DNA of 64,000 nt from Actinoplanes octamycinicus (GTDB lineage: Bacteria; Actinomycetota; Actinomycetes; Mycobacteriales; Micromonosporaceae), in contig NZ_JACHNB010000001.1 of assembly GCF_014205225.1 (NCBI RefSeq), positions 8,537,501-8,601,500 of the forward strand. Direction: 5' to 3'. Shown here piece by piece: positions 38,828 through 49,313 of this stretch (positions are counted from its first letter, which is position 1; each line of letters begins with the position of its first letter). A program made the translations under genes and the position numbers. Below the pieces are notes generated by a model that ran no database searches, was not told the origin of the DNA, and worked only from the letters and a program-made list of their open reading frames with translations.

Positions 38828-40659
38828 GAGGTCACCAGTTCGTAGATGGTGACGCCGCCGTCCGCGTAGATCCGCTTGAACTGCGGGGACGCCGCGACCG
38901 CCCGTTCCAGGTCGGCCAGCGCGCCGTCCGGGGTGAGCTGGAAGACGTGGGCGTACCGGGTGAGGATCGGCGCGAAGATGACGTACCCGTTCGCCGAGTA
39001 GTTGTTGATGATGTATTTGATCTGGTCCACGTCCTCCGGCGAGCCCAGCGCGCGGTACCGCATCACCTCGGTGCGCAGCAGGTTCGGGTCGTCGTCGGAC
39101 TTGGGCCCGCGGAACTCGTAGTAGTTCGGCGCGCCACGCAACGGTGTGCCCGGCGCGGCGGCGACCAGCACGCTGCCCGGGGCGGCGTTGCGGTAGAACC
39201 AGGCCATCGCCTGCGCCTCGGACCGGCTCACCAGCGACAACTCCGCCGAACCCAGCCAGGCCGGGACGAACAGCGCGGCGGACAGCAGCAGCACCAGGCC
39301 GGCGGCGACGCCGGCCGGCGCCCGCCGGCGGGTCGGCACGGGTTCGCGGGCGACCAGCAGGGCGACCGCGATCGAGGCCCACGGCAGCCAGAACAGGATC
39401 ACCCGCAGGATGCCCTCGCCGCCGTAACCCTGCCCGAACAGCAGGGCGAACGGCGAGAAGGCCGCGACCGCCAGGCCGACCGCCAGGCGCAGGTCCATCC
39501 GCCGGGCAACCCAGACCAGCCCGGCGCAGCCGAGCAGCAGGAACGCGGTCAGCGCCCGGCCCGCCCAGCCGTTGATCCGCTTGCCGAGGACCGGGCTGAC
39601 GTCGTACGTCGCCAGGTGTGCCGCGTTCTTGAACGGGTTGAGCCCGCTGAAGATCCCGTAGCGCTCCTGGATGTAACCGAAGTGGAAGACCAGGTAGGCG
39701 GCCGCGACCGCGCCCAGCGCCAGCGGCAGCCACCAGGGCCGGATCCGGCCGAGCAGGACCAGCGCGGTCACCGTCAGGATGATCATGAACGGGGACAGCT
39801 GGTGGCTCACCACGACCACCGCGAACAGCACGAGCAGCACGGTGATGGCCCAGGCCCGCGGCCACCGCCCGCCGTCGATCCGGGACGCCGCGGTGACCGG
39901 CCGGCGGACCAGCCGGCCGGCCCAGCGCTCGGCCAGCCGGCCGATCGGGGTGGGCCGGCTGTCGCCGAGGTGCCGGACCGCGATCCAGAAGATCGCCAGC
40001 GCCAGCGTGTAGGTGAAGGTCTGCGGGGAGTAGTACTCCTGGCCGACCCAGTTGGCCGTGACGAAGATGGTGGCGGCGGCCCAGCCGATCCGCCGCCGCC
40101 CGGTGAGCGCGGTGCCGATCCCGGCCACCAGCACGCCGTGCACCAGCGGGAAGACCACCTCGAACCAGCCGACGTAGCTCTCCGGCGTGGCGGTCCCGGT
40201 GATCCAGGACAGGAACGCGCCGAACGCGAAGAACCCGGGCCACCGGTGGTAGATGTCGATCGACCAGTCCACCGAGCCGTGCGCGGTGATGTACTCGGTG
40301 ACCCCCATGTGCTTGTAGACGTAGGGGAAGTCGGGGGCCTGGGCGAGGAACGGCATGGTGCCGTAGAGCAGCAGCACGATGGCGGCGACGTAGGCCACCG
40401 CCAGCGGCGCCCGGAACACCGGGGCGACCATCGAGCGGGCCGCGCCGATCAGGACCAGGGCGAGTCCGGCGTACCAGAGCCAGGGCAGGGCCGGCAGCAG
40501 CCCGTAGTCGCCCAGATCGCTCACGTCCAGGCCGCGGATCGCGGCGAAGGCGACCGGCAGGCCGAGCAGCGGCAGCCAGGCGAGCAGTTTCCCGGCCGGG
40601 CGGGCCGGCCGGGGCGCGGTCAGCACCACGGTACGTTCGGCGTCGGCGAGCGTGGTCAC
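38824..40659 (-). CDS. Large multi-pass membrane protein, GT-C-like
   Basis: A 611-residue integral membrane protein with about 12 helices, and a C-terminal extracytoplasmic part (about 480-611) containing EAQAMAWFYRNAAPGSVLVAAAPG and FQLTPDGALADLERAVAASP. The arrangement of a loop with acidic residues after early helices (YITAHGSVDWSIDIYHRWPGFFA) resembles GT-C glycosyltransferases or wall-polymer polymerases, but no exact family is recognised. The GTG start overlaps the stop of the small membrane-protein gene, and the 3' end overlaps the flippase start. Context in a GT2/flippase operon supports a role in glycan assembly. Confidence 0.75.
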   Translation of the reverse strand: MTTLADAERTVVLTAPRPARPAGKLLAWLPLLGLPVAFAAIRGLDVSDLGDYGLLPALPWLWYAGLALVLIGAARSMVAPVFRAPLAVAYVAAIVLLLYGTMPFLAQAPDFPYVYKHMGVTEYITAHGSVDWSIDIYHRWPGFFAFGAFLSWITGTATPESYVGWFEVVFPLVHGVLVAGIGTALTGRRRIGWAAATIFVTANWVGQEYYSPQTFTYTLALAIFWIAVRHLGDSRPTPIGRLAERWAGRLVRRPVTAASRIDGGRWPRAWAITVLLVLFAVVVVSHQLSPFMIILTVTALVLLGRIRPWWLPLALGAVAAAYLVFHFGYIQERYGIFSGLNPFKNAAHLATYDVSPVLGKRINGWAGRALTAFLLLGCAGLVWVARRMDLRLAVGLAVAAFSPFALLFGQGYGGEGILRVILFWLPWASIAVALLVAREPVPTRRRAPAGVAAGLVLLLSAALFVPAWLGSAELSLVSRSEAQAMAWFYRNAAPGSVLVAAAPGTPLRGAPNYYEFRGPKSDDDPNLLRTEVMRYRALGSPEDVDQIKYIINNYSANGYVIFAPILTRYAHVFQLTPDGALADLERAVAASPQFKRIYADGGVTIYELVTS

Positions 40660-41000
40660 GCGACCACCGCCGTCAACCGGCGGCGCAGGTCGAGCCCGAG
40701 CAGCACGGCCGAGACCACGCCGAGCACCGCGCCGAGCACCGCGGGCTGCCAGCCCAGCCAGAGCATCGGGAAGGCGCCCAGCGCCACCACGCCCAGGCTC
40801 AGGCTGATCGCGATGCCGAACCACTGGCCGGCGTCGCCGATCGGGAGCAGGGTGAGGATCGCCCCGCCGGGCACCAGGCAGACCGCGACCAGCGCGACCG
40901 CGGTGCGCAGGCCGGAGCTGCCGGCCTGGGTCAGCACCGCGGTGGCGGCGAGCAGCAGGAGCAGCAGCACGTCCGCCGCGGTGTGGAAGCGCCGGTTCAC
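40656..41000 (-). CDS. Small membrane protein, three to four helices
   Basis: A 114-residue hydrophobic protein without a recognised family. Helices at about 10-27, 31-53, 58-75 and 80-103 are separated by short loops, and the C-terminus is basic (LDLRRRLTA). It overlaps both neighbours by 4 bp inside the polysaccharide operon, so it is likely a partner of the adjacent GT-C-like protein. Function unknown. Confidence 0.75.
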   Translation of the reverse strand: MNRRFHTAADVLLLLLLAATAVLTQAGSSGLRTAVALVAVCLVPGGAILTLLPIGDAGQWFGIAISLSLGVVALGAFPMLWLGWQPAVLGAVLGVVSAVLLGLDLRRRLTAVVA

Positions 41001-42178
41001 GCGGCGGCCTTCCGGGTCCCGCGGGCCCGGCTCTGCCAGTAGGCGAACGGGCCGCGAGCGACGCCGGCCAGTTCGAGCAGGGTCAGCGACACCGGGTACG
41101 ACCGGGTCCGGCCGGCGTTCTTCGGGCTCCCCGGGGCGAGCAGGTGGCGCAGCCCGGCGGCCAGCCGGCCGGTCAGCTCGCGGCGCTCCTCCGGGCTGGT
41201 CGCCCAGCGCTTGGCGACCATGGCCGCCATGCCGACGCCGTAGCTGTGGATCTGCCGGCGCAGCGACCGCTCGTCCGGGTGGTGGCGGTGCCAGACCAGG
41301 GCGGCCGGTTCGTAGCGCAGCATCCGGCCGGACCGGACCACGCTGAGGTGGATGTCCAGGTCCTCGCCGCCCAGCGCCGGGGTGCCCATGCCGAGTGTCT
41401 CGTCGAAGCCGCCGAGCGCCCGCAGGTCCGCGGCGCGGAACGAGCTGTTCGCCCCGGTCCCGAAGACCCCGGCCGCGTACGGGTAGAGCGCCCCCGGCCC
41501 CCGGTGCTCCCCGAGGTCGAAGTCGCGCACCTGGAAGCCCTTGGCGAACCCGCCGAACTCCTCGAAGATCAGCTGCGCCGGGGTGGCCAGCTCCAGCGGC
41601 AGGATCAGCCCGGTGACGCAGGCGATCCGCTCGTCCGCGGCGAACGCCGAGGTCAGCGACTCCACCCAGCGGCTGTCCAGCACCACGTCGTCGTCGGTGT
41701 AGGCGACGATCTCCCCGGTGGCCGCGGCCAGACCCGCGTTGCGCGCCCGGGACAGGCCCGGCTGCGGCTCGCGCACCAGCACCACCTCGGTGAACCCTTC
41801 GGCGGCGAGGAACTCGGCGACGCCGGAGGTGGCCGGCCGGTTGTCCACCACCACGGTCTGCACCGGCGCCACGGTCTGCGCCCGCACCCCCCGCAGGGTC
41901 CGGGCCAGCGACTCGCTGGCCACGCAGGTGGTGACCACCACGGTGGCGGTCGGCACCCGGCCGGTCGAGCCGGCCGGGCCGGCCAGGGCCGCGGCGTCGG
42001 GCGGCGCCGCCCGCCGGACCAGCGCCGTCACCTCGTCCGGGGTCAGCCCGCCGGCCGGGACGGTGATCGGCAGGAAGGCCACCGGCCGGCCGGCGTCGCG
42101 GACCAGGAGGCGGACCGGCCCGCTCTCCCGCAGCGCCGGTGCGGGTTCGGTGAGCTCCAGCTGAGCGATCCGTACCAT
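40997..42178 (-). CDS. Family 2 glycosyltransferase
   Basis: A 393-residue GT-A glycosyltransferase. After an unusual N-terminal domain of about 85 residues comes the GT2 core: ATVVVTTCVASESLARTLRGVRAQ, VVVDNRP and the metal-binding DDD in VAYTDDDVVLDSRWV, then GFDETLGMGTPALGGEDLDIHL with the acceptor-site acidic residues. GGAG 6 nt before the ATG at 42178 supports the start. It probably adds a sugar to the glycan exported by the adjacent flippase. Donor and linkage are not predictable. Confidence 0.9.
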   Translation of the reverse strand: MVRIAQLELTEPAPALRESGPVRLLVRDAGRPVAFLPITVPAGGLTPDEVTALVRRAAPPDAAALAGPAGSTGRVPTATVVVTTCVASESLARTLRGVRAQTVAPVQTVVVDNRPATSGVAEFLAAEGFTEVVLVREPQPGLSRARNAGLAAATGEIVAYTDDDVVLDSRWVESLTSAFAADERIACVTGLILPLELATPAQLIFEEFGGFAKGFQVRDFDLGEHRGPGALYPYAAGVFGTGANSSFRAADLRALGGFDETLGMGTPALGGEDLDIHLSVVRSGRMLRYEPAALVWHRHHPDERSLRRQIHSYGVGMAAMVAKRWATSPEERRELTGRLAAGLRHLLAPGSPKNAGRTRSYPVSLTLLELAGVARGPFAYWQSRARGTRKAAA

Positions 42179-42246
42179 CGAGGCTCCTTGTGGTTGGTGC
42201 TGCACGGGGATGTTCGGCGGGACCCGCCGCGAGGTGAGCGGAATGA

Positions 42247-43230
42247 TCAGCGGGTCAGGCTGCCGCGCAGGTAGCCGGCGCCGGTGGCGGCCAGGCCGCA
42301 GAGCACCGCCACGCCCGGACCGGCGGCGGCGAGCCGGCCGCGGGCCACGCCGAGCAGGCTGCGGCCGACGGCGCGGGGCAGGATCCGGGTGACGTACCGG
42401 CGCTCGGTGGACAGCGCGTCGCCGGAGCCGACCAGCCGGGACACCATCGCCTTGGAGACGCCCTCGCTGTAGCACCGGCTCAGGAAGTACCGCCAGGTCG
42501 TCCGGTCCGGGGTGACCCGGTGCCGCACCCGGGCGTCGGGCAGGTGGTAGATGACCGCGCCGGGCAGCTGCTGCCGGACCCGGATGCACAGCTCGGTCTC
42601 CTCGCAGCCCAGCGGCAGGGTGCCGACCCGGCCGACCTCGGTGGAGAACGGGCCGACCCGGTCCAGCACCCCGCGCCGGAACGCCATCACGGCGCCGATC
42701 ACGTTGCGGACCTCGGCGCGCCGGGTGGGCAGGCCGACGTAGGCGCAGCCGACCACCCAGTCGAACTCCGGCGGGAACCACCACGGCCGGACCGCGGCCG
42801 GCCAGGCCGGCAGCGGGGTGCCGCCGACCGCCACCACCCGCTCCTCCTCCATCGCCAGGACCATCGCGGCCACCATGCCCGGCTCGGCGGTGGCGTCGTC
42901 GTCCAGGAAGATCACGATGTCGTGCCGGGCCGCGGCGACGCCGGTGTTCCGGGCGCCGGACAGGCCCTGCTTGCCGGTGTTCGACAGGATCCGCAGCCAC
43001 GGCGTGCCGGCGAACCGGGCCTCCAGCCCGGCCCGCAGCTCCGCGTTGTGGTCGACCACCAGGATCACCTCGTCGCGGCCGCCGAGCTGCGGCCGGACCG
43101 AGTCGACCGCGGCCAGCACGTCGTCCCACCGGCGCATCGTGTAGGCGCAGATGAGCACCGAGACCGGCTCGCGCAGCGGCGTGCCGTAGGTCCGCGCGAC
43201 CGGGGTGTACACGTGGTGATCCGTGGTCAT
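42247..43230 (-). CDS. Family 2 glycosyltransferase
   Basis: A 327-residue GT2 enzyme, first gene of the polysaccharide operon. Core motifs are SVLICAYTMRRWDDVLAAVDS, LVVDHN, NTGKQGLSGARNTGV and the DDD metal site in IVIFLDDDATAEPG, with GCEETELCIRVRQQ as the acceptor block. A C-terminal hydrophobic segment (about 295-325, GVAVLCGLAATGAGYL) may anchor it. The ATG at 43230 is preceded by GGCGG; upstream in-frame codons lack a signal. It is separated from the next GT2 by 68 bp. Confidence 0.9.
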   Translation of the reverse strand: MTTDHHVYTPVARTYGTPLREPVSVLICAYTMRRWDDVLAAVDSVRPQLGGRDEVILVVDHNAELRAGLEARFAGTPWLRILSNTGKQGLSGARNTGVAAARHDIVIFLDDDATAEPGMVAAMVLAMEEERVVAVGGTPLPAWPAAVRPWWFPPEFDWVVGCAYVGLPTRRAEVRNVIGAVMAFRRGVLDRVGPFSTEVGRVGTLPLGCEETELCIRVRQQLPGAVIYHLPDARVRHRVTPDRTTWRYFLSRCYSEGVSKAMVSRLVGSGDALSTERRYVTRILPRAVGRSLLGVARGRLAAAGPGVAVLCGLAATGAGYLRGSLTR

Positions 43231-43628
43231 CAGGCCGCCGTTCCTAGGAATGGATGAACAACCGAGGACGAGAAGACATACCTGCGGCACGCAACATGCT
43301 GCACCGATCCGGTGGGAAATGGTTTTCGCCGAACGTGCGGGGGTCGCGCACCGCCCGGCACCGAACACTCATCGCAATGGCCGCGGGACGTCATCCGGCC
43401 GCTGCCCGACCGTCCGGCTCCCTCCGCCGTTCGGAGGTATTTGGCCAGCTCAGAGCCGTTGCGGGGAATGACGCAGAACGGCCGGCAAACGGCGGGCGGG
43501 CGACAATCACCCACCACGCGGCAATGCGGACAGCACGGCGGCGACAAACGCAGTGATGCGCGAAAAGGACGGGCGGCGATGAATTCGCCAATCGCCGCGA
43601 TCGGGAGTGGAACTCCCGGTCGGCTACG
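43231..43628. promoter_or_regulatory. Non-coding region upstream of the polysaccharide operon
   Basis: This 398-bp stretch separates the deacetylase gene from the first GT2 gene on the same strand and most likely carries the operon promoter on the minus strand. I could not identify convincing -35/-10 boxes or an operator. Short open frames here lack ribosome sites. Confidence 0.4.
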
Positions 43629-44426
43629 TCACACCGCGAACGGGTGCGGCACCGGACGGCCGCGGTGCCGGGCGAAGCGGACCGCCCGGTACGCCGTGGT
43701 GATCAGGCGTTCACCGCCCCACGCGGCCGGCCCGTCGCCGGCCAGCACCGCGGCGACCTGCCCGCGGGTGGACGCGGCGTGCACCGTGTAGCGGGCGATC
43801 GCGAACGGGTCGTCGGCCCGGTGGGACAGCGCGTTCTTCACCGCGAACGCGGCGGCGAACCCGGCCGCCCGCACCGCGGCCACGGTCTGCCGCCGGTGAC
43901 TGCCGTGCGGGAAGGCGAACGCGGTGACCGGCCGGCCGAGCAGGTCCTCCAGCGCGCCCCGGCTGGCGCCGGCCTCGTCCCGCGCCGCCCGGCGGCCGAG
44001 CAGGTCGAGGTGCGGGTGGGTGACCGAGTGCGCGCCGATCTCGACCGGCCCGGCGGCCGCGAGGTCGCCGATCGCCGCCGCGGAGAGCATGCCGGTGGTG
44101 CCGATCCATCCGGTGGTGACGAAGAGCGTCGCGGGCAGGCCGAGCCCGGTCAGGATCGGCAGCGCCTCGTCGGCGAAGTCGGCGAACCCGTCGTCGAAGG
44201 TGATCAGCACCGGCCGGGCCGGCAGTTCCGCCTCACCGCGCAGCGCGGCGGCGTACCGGGTGGCGGTCAGCGGGGTGCGCCCGGAGGCCACCACGGCGGT
44301 CATGTCGGCCCGGAAGTCGTCCGCCGAGACCTGCCACGGATCGTCCCGCCGGGTGGCCGACACCGAGTGGTACAGGAGCACCGGGACCAGGCCCGATGTC
44401 CCTGAACCGGTGTCGGACGGCGGCAT
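43629..44426 (-). CDS. Polysaccharide deacetylase (NodB-like)
   Basis: A 265-residue CE4 deacetylase acting on N-acetylated or O-acetylated glycans at the cell surface or on precursors. Catalytic motif 1 is VLITFDDGFADF (Asp-Asp), motif 2 is GAHSVTHPHL (metal-binding His pair), and FAFPHGSH follows. No signal peptide is seen, so it may act inside the cell or leave by another route. AGGAG lies 6 nt before the ATG. It follows the PGRP gene by 73 bp on the same strand. Confidence 0.9.
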   Translation of the reverse strand: MPPSDTGSGTSGLVPVLLYHSVSATRRDDPWQVSADDFRADMTAVVASGRTPLTATRYAAALRGEAELPARPVLITFDDGFADFADEALPILTGLGLPATLFVTTGWIGTTGMLSAAAIGDLAAAGPVEIGAHSVTHPHLDLLGRRAARDEAGASRGALEDLLGRPVTAFAFPHGSHRRQTVAAVRAAGFAAAFAVKNALSHRADDPFAIARYTVHAASTRGQVAAVLAGDGPAAWGGERLITTAYRAVRFARHRGRPVPHPFAV

Positions 44427-44499
44427 CGGGCACTCCTGAGGTCAGGTCAGCGGGGACGGTTCGCCGTAGGAGATCGGCCGAAGTCGCCGGCACCTAAGA

Positions 44500-46737
44500 T
44501 CATTTGACGTACGCCAGGCCGTCGCTCACCACCGCCGGGCGGCCGGAGGTCCCGGCGACCACGATCATGACGGTGTGCTTCTTGCTGGTCAACGCCTTGA
44601 CCCAGAGGGCCTGACGGTACTTCGTCGAGCCGGCCTTGGTGTCCACCGTGGCGACCTTCTTGCCGTCCAGGTACACGTACGCCTTGCCGGTGCGCGGCCC
44701 GCGGGAGAAGAGCAGCGCCGCCGACCGGCCGGTGAAGGTGTATGTCAGCTTGGCGTTCTTCTTGCTCGCGGTGAGCGCCTTGCCGCTCAGGTACGAGCCG
44801 GACGTCCGCTTGGTCCAGGCGCCGGTCTTCTTCGCCTTGGTCTCCGCGACGTAGAGCACCGACTGGGTCGCCGAGGCGGCCCGGGCGTTGCCGGCCACGT
44901 CCCGGGCGGTGACCGTGTAGCCCAGCTTGGCGCCCGGTTTGACGGTGGTGGCCCAGCTGCTCGCGGTCCCGGCCAGGGTCGCCGCGCGCGGCCGGCTCAC
45001 CACGACCGAGCCCATCCGCAGGTTGTCCCGCGCGGTGAAGCCGACGGTGACCGGCGCCGCCGCGCTGGTGTACGTGCCGGTGCGCAGGCTGACCGCGGGG
45101 ACGGTGATGGTGGGCAGCGTGACGTCGCCGTAGACGGTGGCGTTGATCCGGGCGGAGCTGCCCGAGGTGTGCACCGCGATCACGGTCACGTAGTGCCCGC
45201 CCGGCGGGATCGCCAGCTTGACGCTGCGGGCCGCGCCGTCCAGCTGGCTGACCTTGGCGCCGTCCAGGTAGACGTTGATCCGGGCGACGTCCGCCGCGGT
45301 GGTCGCCATGGTCCAGGTCAGGGTGGCGGAGTTGCGGACGTACCAGGCCCCGCCGGCGTAGCCGCCGCCGGTCAGCGAGGTGAGCCCCATGCCGGTGACC
45401 ATCAGCTGCGACTTGGCCCGGATGGCGGGCAACCGGGCGTACAGGTTGGCGCCCGGGCAGGCGGTGGCGTCCAGGTCGCGGTGCCCGGACAGCCGGGGCA
45501 GGGTGACCTTGGCGCCGGCCTTGAGCTTGTCGTTGGTGGAGCCGGCGGTGAAGGTGGCGCTGCTGGTCGGGTTGTAGCCGTACTTGCCGAGCCGGGCCGC
45601 GGCGACCTGCGCGACAACCGTCTCGACCGGCTCGGTGGACGGCGCGGTCTCGTAGTTGCCGATCACCGAGATCGCCGCGTAGTTGGTGTTGAAGCCCTGG
45701 GTGTGCGCGCCCACCACCGGGTTCTCCACGCCGCCGCGGCGGCCCTCGAAGAGGGTGCCGCACTTGTCCAGCAGGTAGTTGTAGCCGATGTCCGACCAGC
45801 CGTTGCTCTTCACGTGGTAGCTCTGGATGCCGCGCACGATCGCGGCCGACTCGGCGCAGCTGTAGTCGTTGGTGGTCGCCGTGTGGTGCAGCCAGAGCGC
45901 GCGGACCTCGGTACCCACGTCGATCGACTTGACGATGGTCTCGTCGGCGCTCCACGCCTTGCGCGAGACGTAACTGGGGAACTGCGCCTTGACCGGCACC
46001 GTGGAGGTGGGCGCCGCGGTCTGCGCCGGCGTGGTGGTCGCGGTCGTCGTGGTGGTCGCGGCGCTGGACGGCGCGCTCGCGCTCGCCGGGCCGCTGGACG
46101 GGGCGTCCGACGCCGCGGTCGGCAAGTCCGCGGGCGGGTCCGACGGCTCCACGCCGGCCGGCGCGGAGGGCGACGGCGACGCCGACTCGTCCTCGGTCAG
46201 CACCATGCCGCCGCCCTTGCCGCCGGTCTCCCGGCCCGGGTCGATCAGGTCGAGCCGCAGCCCGGCCAGCAGGCCCTTGCCCTGCCCCTGGATCCGGGTG
46301 GCCACCCCGTCCGAGTCGCCCACCCAGAGCGGGTCGGTGCCGCCCCGGCGCCCGGACCCGGCGGCCTCGGCGCCGTCCGGCCCGATGTCGCTGACCGACA
46401 GCGGCTCCCACCCGGACCACTTGCCGGTGGCCACGCTGCGGGTCCGCACCTGGATCGTGCCGTCCGGCCGGTCCGCCGGGTCGGCCCAGGTCACCCCGAG
46501 CAGGCTGAACCGCTCGGTGTCCCGCTGCGGCACGCCGCTCGGGGTGGCCACGTCGACGGTGTGCAGCGCGGTCTTGATCCGCGGCGGCTCCGGCCGCGGG
46601 TCCGGCGGCAGCACGGTGACCCCCGCGGCCACCGTGCTGTCCCCGGGCCCGGACGGCCAGGTGAGCGCCGCGACGCCACCCCCGGCGGCGAGCACCGCGA
46701 CGGCGGCGCCCCAGCCGATGGCCAGCTTCCGATTCAT
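44500..46737 (-). CDS. Large secreted PGRP/N-acetylmuramoyl-L-alanine amidase
   Basis: A 745-residue exported peptidoglycan amidase. A signal peptide or anchor (residues 7-30) precedes about 230 residues of N-terminal region with a Ser/Thr/Pro linker. The amidase-2/PGRP domain (about 270-440) shows zinc-ligand regions WLHHTATT and [13 protein letters not shown] plus [17 protein letters not shown], so it should be catalytic. The rest (about 450-745) contains Ig-like or carbohydrate-binding beta modules, ending [15 protein letters not shown]. The ATG at 46737 has GGGGG upstream. It follows an FtsX-type exporter by 68 bp, so release or activation may be linked to that transporter. Confidence 0.9.
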   Translation of the reverse strand: MNRKLAIGWGAAVAVLAAGGGVAALTWPSGPGDSTVAAGVTVLPPDPRPEPPRIKTALHTVDVATPSGVPQRDTERFSLLGVTWADPADRPDGTIQVRTRSVATGKWSGWEPLSVSDIGPDGAEAAGSGRRGGTDPLWVGDSDGVATRIQGQGKGLLAGLRLDLIDPGRETGGKGGGMVLTEDESASPSPSAPAGVEPSDPPADLPTAASDAPSSGPASASAPSSAATTTTTATTTPAQTAAPTSTVPVKAQFPSYVSRKAWSADETIVKSIDVGTEVRALWLHHTATTNDYSCAESAAIVRGIQSYHVKSNGWSDIGYNYLLDKCGTLFEGRRGGVENPVVGAHTQGFNTNYAAISVIGNYETAPSTEPVETVVAQVAAARLGKYGYNPTSSATFTAGSTNDKLKAGAKVTLPRLSGHRDLDATACPGANLYARLPAIRAKSQLMVTGMGLTSLTGGGYAGGAWYVRNSATLTWTMATTAADVARINVYLDGAKVSQLDGAARSVKLAIPPGGHYVTVIAVHTSGSSARINATVYGDVTLPTITVPAVSLRTGTYTSAAAPVTVGFTARDNLRMGSVVVSRPRAATLAGTASSWATTVKPGAKLGYTVTARDVAGNARAASATQSVLYVAETKAKKTGAWTKRTSGSYLSGKALTASKKNAKLTYTFTGRSAALLFSRGPRTGKAYVYLDGKKVATVDTKAGSTKYRQALWVKALTSKKHTVMIVVAGTSGRPAVVSDGLAYVK

Positions 46738-46805
46738 TGACAACCCCCGTGATCGTTTCCGGCCGATGGAGGCTACCGGATCGGTCCGGCCGGGGGCGGC
46801 CCCGG

Positions 46806-49313
46806 CTACTCGGTGCCGAGCGCGGTCACCGGGCTCACCTTGGCCGCGCGGCGGGCCGGCAGCACCCCGGCCAGCGCGGTCAGCGCCACCAGCACCAGGA
46901 ACGCGCCGGCCAGCTGCCACACCGGGATGGCCAGCGGGGCGTTCACGCCGATCGCCTGGATGGCCAGCCAGGCGTACGGGACGCCGAGCAGCAGCCCGAG
47001 CACCGCGCCGATCACGCCGTACAGGCCGGACTCGGCGGTGAGCATGGCGCGCAGGCCGGCCCGGGACATCCCGATCGCCCGGAGCAGCCCGGACTCGCGG
47101 ACCCGCTCGACCACCGACAGCGCGGTGGTGGCGCCCACCCCGACCACGGCGATCAGCACGGTCAGCCCGATCAGGCCCAGTGCGATGGCGAGCAGCGCGG
47201 TCAGCGACGCGTTCAGCTCGTCCCGCTGGTCGGCCAGGACGTTCACGGCGAAGTCCGGGTTGCCGGCGCTGACCGCGCGCATCGCCCGCAGCCCTTCGGT
47301 ACGCCCGCTGTCCCCGTCGTGCGCCGCGTCGGCGAGCACCCCGCTGGCTGCCGGCCCGACGCCGAGCGCGGTCAGGTCGGCCGGCGCCACCAGCAGCCCG
47401 GTGTGCAGCGGGGCGTCGTCGCCGAGCACCGCGGCCACGGTCAGCTCGGCCTTCTTGCCCTTGCTGGTGACCGCGACCCGGTCCCCCACGCCCAGCCCGG
47501 CCAGGTCGGCGACGTAGCCGGCCAGCACCGCCTTGCCGGGACCCAGATCGTCCACCGAGCCGTGCTTGACGTCCAGGTCACGCAGCCGGGGCAGCGCCGC
47601 CATGTCCAGGTCGGTGACCGCCAGGTCCTCGAGCTGGCCGACCTTCGCGGTCGCGATCCGCCGGTACGAGACCACCCGGGTCAGCTCCCCGCTGGCCTTG
47701 GCCTTCTCCACGAACCCGGCCGGCAGGGTGACCCCGGCGCCGCCGGTCAGCTCGAAGTCGGCCGGGGCGGACGCGGCCAGCTCCCGGTCGCCGAGCACCC
47801 GGATCGACGCGCCGCCGACCAGCACCCCGGCGGTCAGCGTGACACCGAGCGCGACCACCACCGACACCGCGGCGGCCCGGCGGGCGCTGCCGCCCACCCC
47901 GCCGATCGCCAGCCGGCCGACCGGGCCGAACCGGCGCAGCGGCCAGCCGGCCACCGCGAGCACCGGCCGGACCAGGACCGGGCCGAGCGCGATCAGCGCG
48001 ATGAAGGCGAGGGCGCCGGAGGCCACCACGGCCAGCAGCATGCTCTCCGCGTCGTAGTTCTCGGCGTCCGGGCCGGGCAGGTTGGCGAAGACGTACCCGG
48101 CCAGGGCGACCGCCCCGGCCAGCGGCAGCAGCCCGGCCGCCCAGCGCAGCGCGCCGATGCCGGTGCGGGCGCCGGTGCCGGCGGCGGCGCGCAGCGCCTC
48201 CAGCGGCGCGACCCGGGACGCGGAGATCGCCGGGGCGAGCACCGCGACCACCGAGATCACCATGGCCAGCAGGACGGTGCCGATCGCGGGCAGCACCGGC
48301 AGGCCGGGCCCGAGCACCTTCCAGCCGAAGCCGCGCAGCACGGCCGGTACGGCGTGCCCGGCGGCGAGCGCGGCCAGCACCCCGACCGTGCCGGTGAGCA
48401 GTCCGGTCAGCGCGCCCTCGGCAGCCAGCGCGCGGAACATCGCGCCACGGCCGGCGCCGACCGCGCGGAGCAATGCGAGCTGGCGCATCCGCTGGGCGAA
48501 GACGATCCGGAAGGTGCTGGCGGCGATCAGCCCGGCGGCCGCGACGGCGATCGCCACGAACATCCCGACCACGGCGAACACCTGGTCGATCTGGGCGGCC
48601 CGGGAGCGGGCCTCGGCGAGCCGGACGTCGGCCCCCGTGGCCACGTCCGGTCGCTCGTCCTGCTTGACCCCGGCGAAGATCGCCGACACCGCGGCCGACA
48701 CCCGGTCCAGGTCCGCTCCCCCGTCCAGGTCGATGTCGACCTGCTGGAGGTACGGATCCGGCACCAGCCCGGTGACCGTGCCGGCCGGCGCGTACGCGTC
48801 GTACCCGAAGTCCTGCGGCGGCTCGACCACGCCGACCACCGTGAGCGGCACCTTCTTGCCGGTGCCCGGGTCGACCGTGGCGGTCGAGCCGACGGTCAGC
48901 CCGAGCAGCTGCACGGTCCGCGGCGTCACCGCGATCTCGCCGGCCGCGCTCGGGTACCGCCCCTCGGTCGGCGTGACCAGGGCGAGCGGCCCGCTGCCCG
49001 GGTCGGCGGTGAGGTTCAGGTACTGCCCGCCGAACTGGGCGCCGATCGCGGTCCGGGCGGCGGTCCGGGACACCCCGGGCAGCGCGGTGATCGCGGCGAG
49101 CTGCTTGTCGGTGATCGCCCCGTCGCGGACCACCAGGTCGACCGCCTCCGGGGTGCCGCTGAGCCCGTCCAGCACGCTGCGCTCGGTGATCTGCTGGGCC
49201 AGCACGGTGGCGAACACGACGAACGAGGCGACCAGCACCGCCAGCCCGGTGAGCAGCATCCGGGACGGGCGACGGGCGACGCCGCTCAGCTGCGTACGCA
49301 GAATGGTGTTCAT
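46806..49313 (-). CDS. FtsX/MacB-type ABC transporter permease (large, two FtsX domains)
   Basis: An 835-residue permease of the actinobacterial exporter type with two FtsX modules. Helix 1 (about 16-40) is followed by an extracytoplasmic domain, three helices, then the second half with similar architecture; [28 protein letters not shown] and [22 protein letters not shown] are the two diagnostic blocks. ATGA overlap with the ATPase gene. Such exporters, paired with a kinase/regulator as here, often respond to cell-wall-active peptides or move lipoproteins; the substrate here is not known. Confidence 0.92.
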   Translation of the reverse strand: MNTILRTQLSGVARRPSRMLLTGLAVLVASFVVFATVLAQQITERSVLDGLSGTPEAVDLVVRDGAITDKQLAAITALPGVSRTAARTAIGAQFGGQYLNLTADPGSGPLALVTPTEGRYPSAAGEIAVTPRTVQLLGLTVGSTATVDPGTGKKVPLTVVGVVEPPQDFGYDAYAPAGTVTGLVPDPYLQQVDIDLDGGADLDRVSAAVSAIFAGVKQDERPDVATGADVRLAEARSRAAQIDQVFAVVGMFVAIAVAAAGLIAASTFRIVFAQRMRQLALLRAVGAGRGAMFRALAAEGALTGLLTGTVGVLAALAAGHAVPAVLRGFGWKVLGPGLPVLPAIGTVLLAMVISVVAVLAPAISASRVAPLEALRAAAGTGARTGIGALRWAAGLLPLAGAVALAGYVFANLPGPDAENYDAESMLLAVVASGALAFIALIALGPVLVRPVLAVAGWPLRRFGPVGRLAIGGVGGSARRAAAVSVVVALGVTLTAGVLVGGASIRVLGDRELAASAPADFELTGGAGVTLPAGFVEKAKASGELTRVVSYRRIATAKVGQLEDLAVTDLDMAALPRLRDLDVKHGSVDDLGPGKAVLAGYVADLAGLGVGDRVAVTSKGKKAELTVAAVLGDDAPLHTGLLVAPADLTALGVGPAASGVLADAAHDGDSGRTEGLRAMRAVSAGNPDFAVNVLADQRDELNASLTALLAIALGLIGLTVLIAVVGVGATTALSVVERVRESGLLRAIGMSRAGLRAMLTAESGLYGVIGAVLGLLLGVPYAWLAIQAIGVNAPLAIPVWQLAGAFLVLVALTALAGVLPARRAAKVSPVTALGTE

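Noticed and set aside
43254..43556. Small plus-strand reading frames before the polysaccharide operon
   Set aside because: No ribosome sites, no recognisable product and inconsistent codon pattern; better explained as promoter region.
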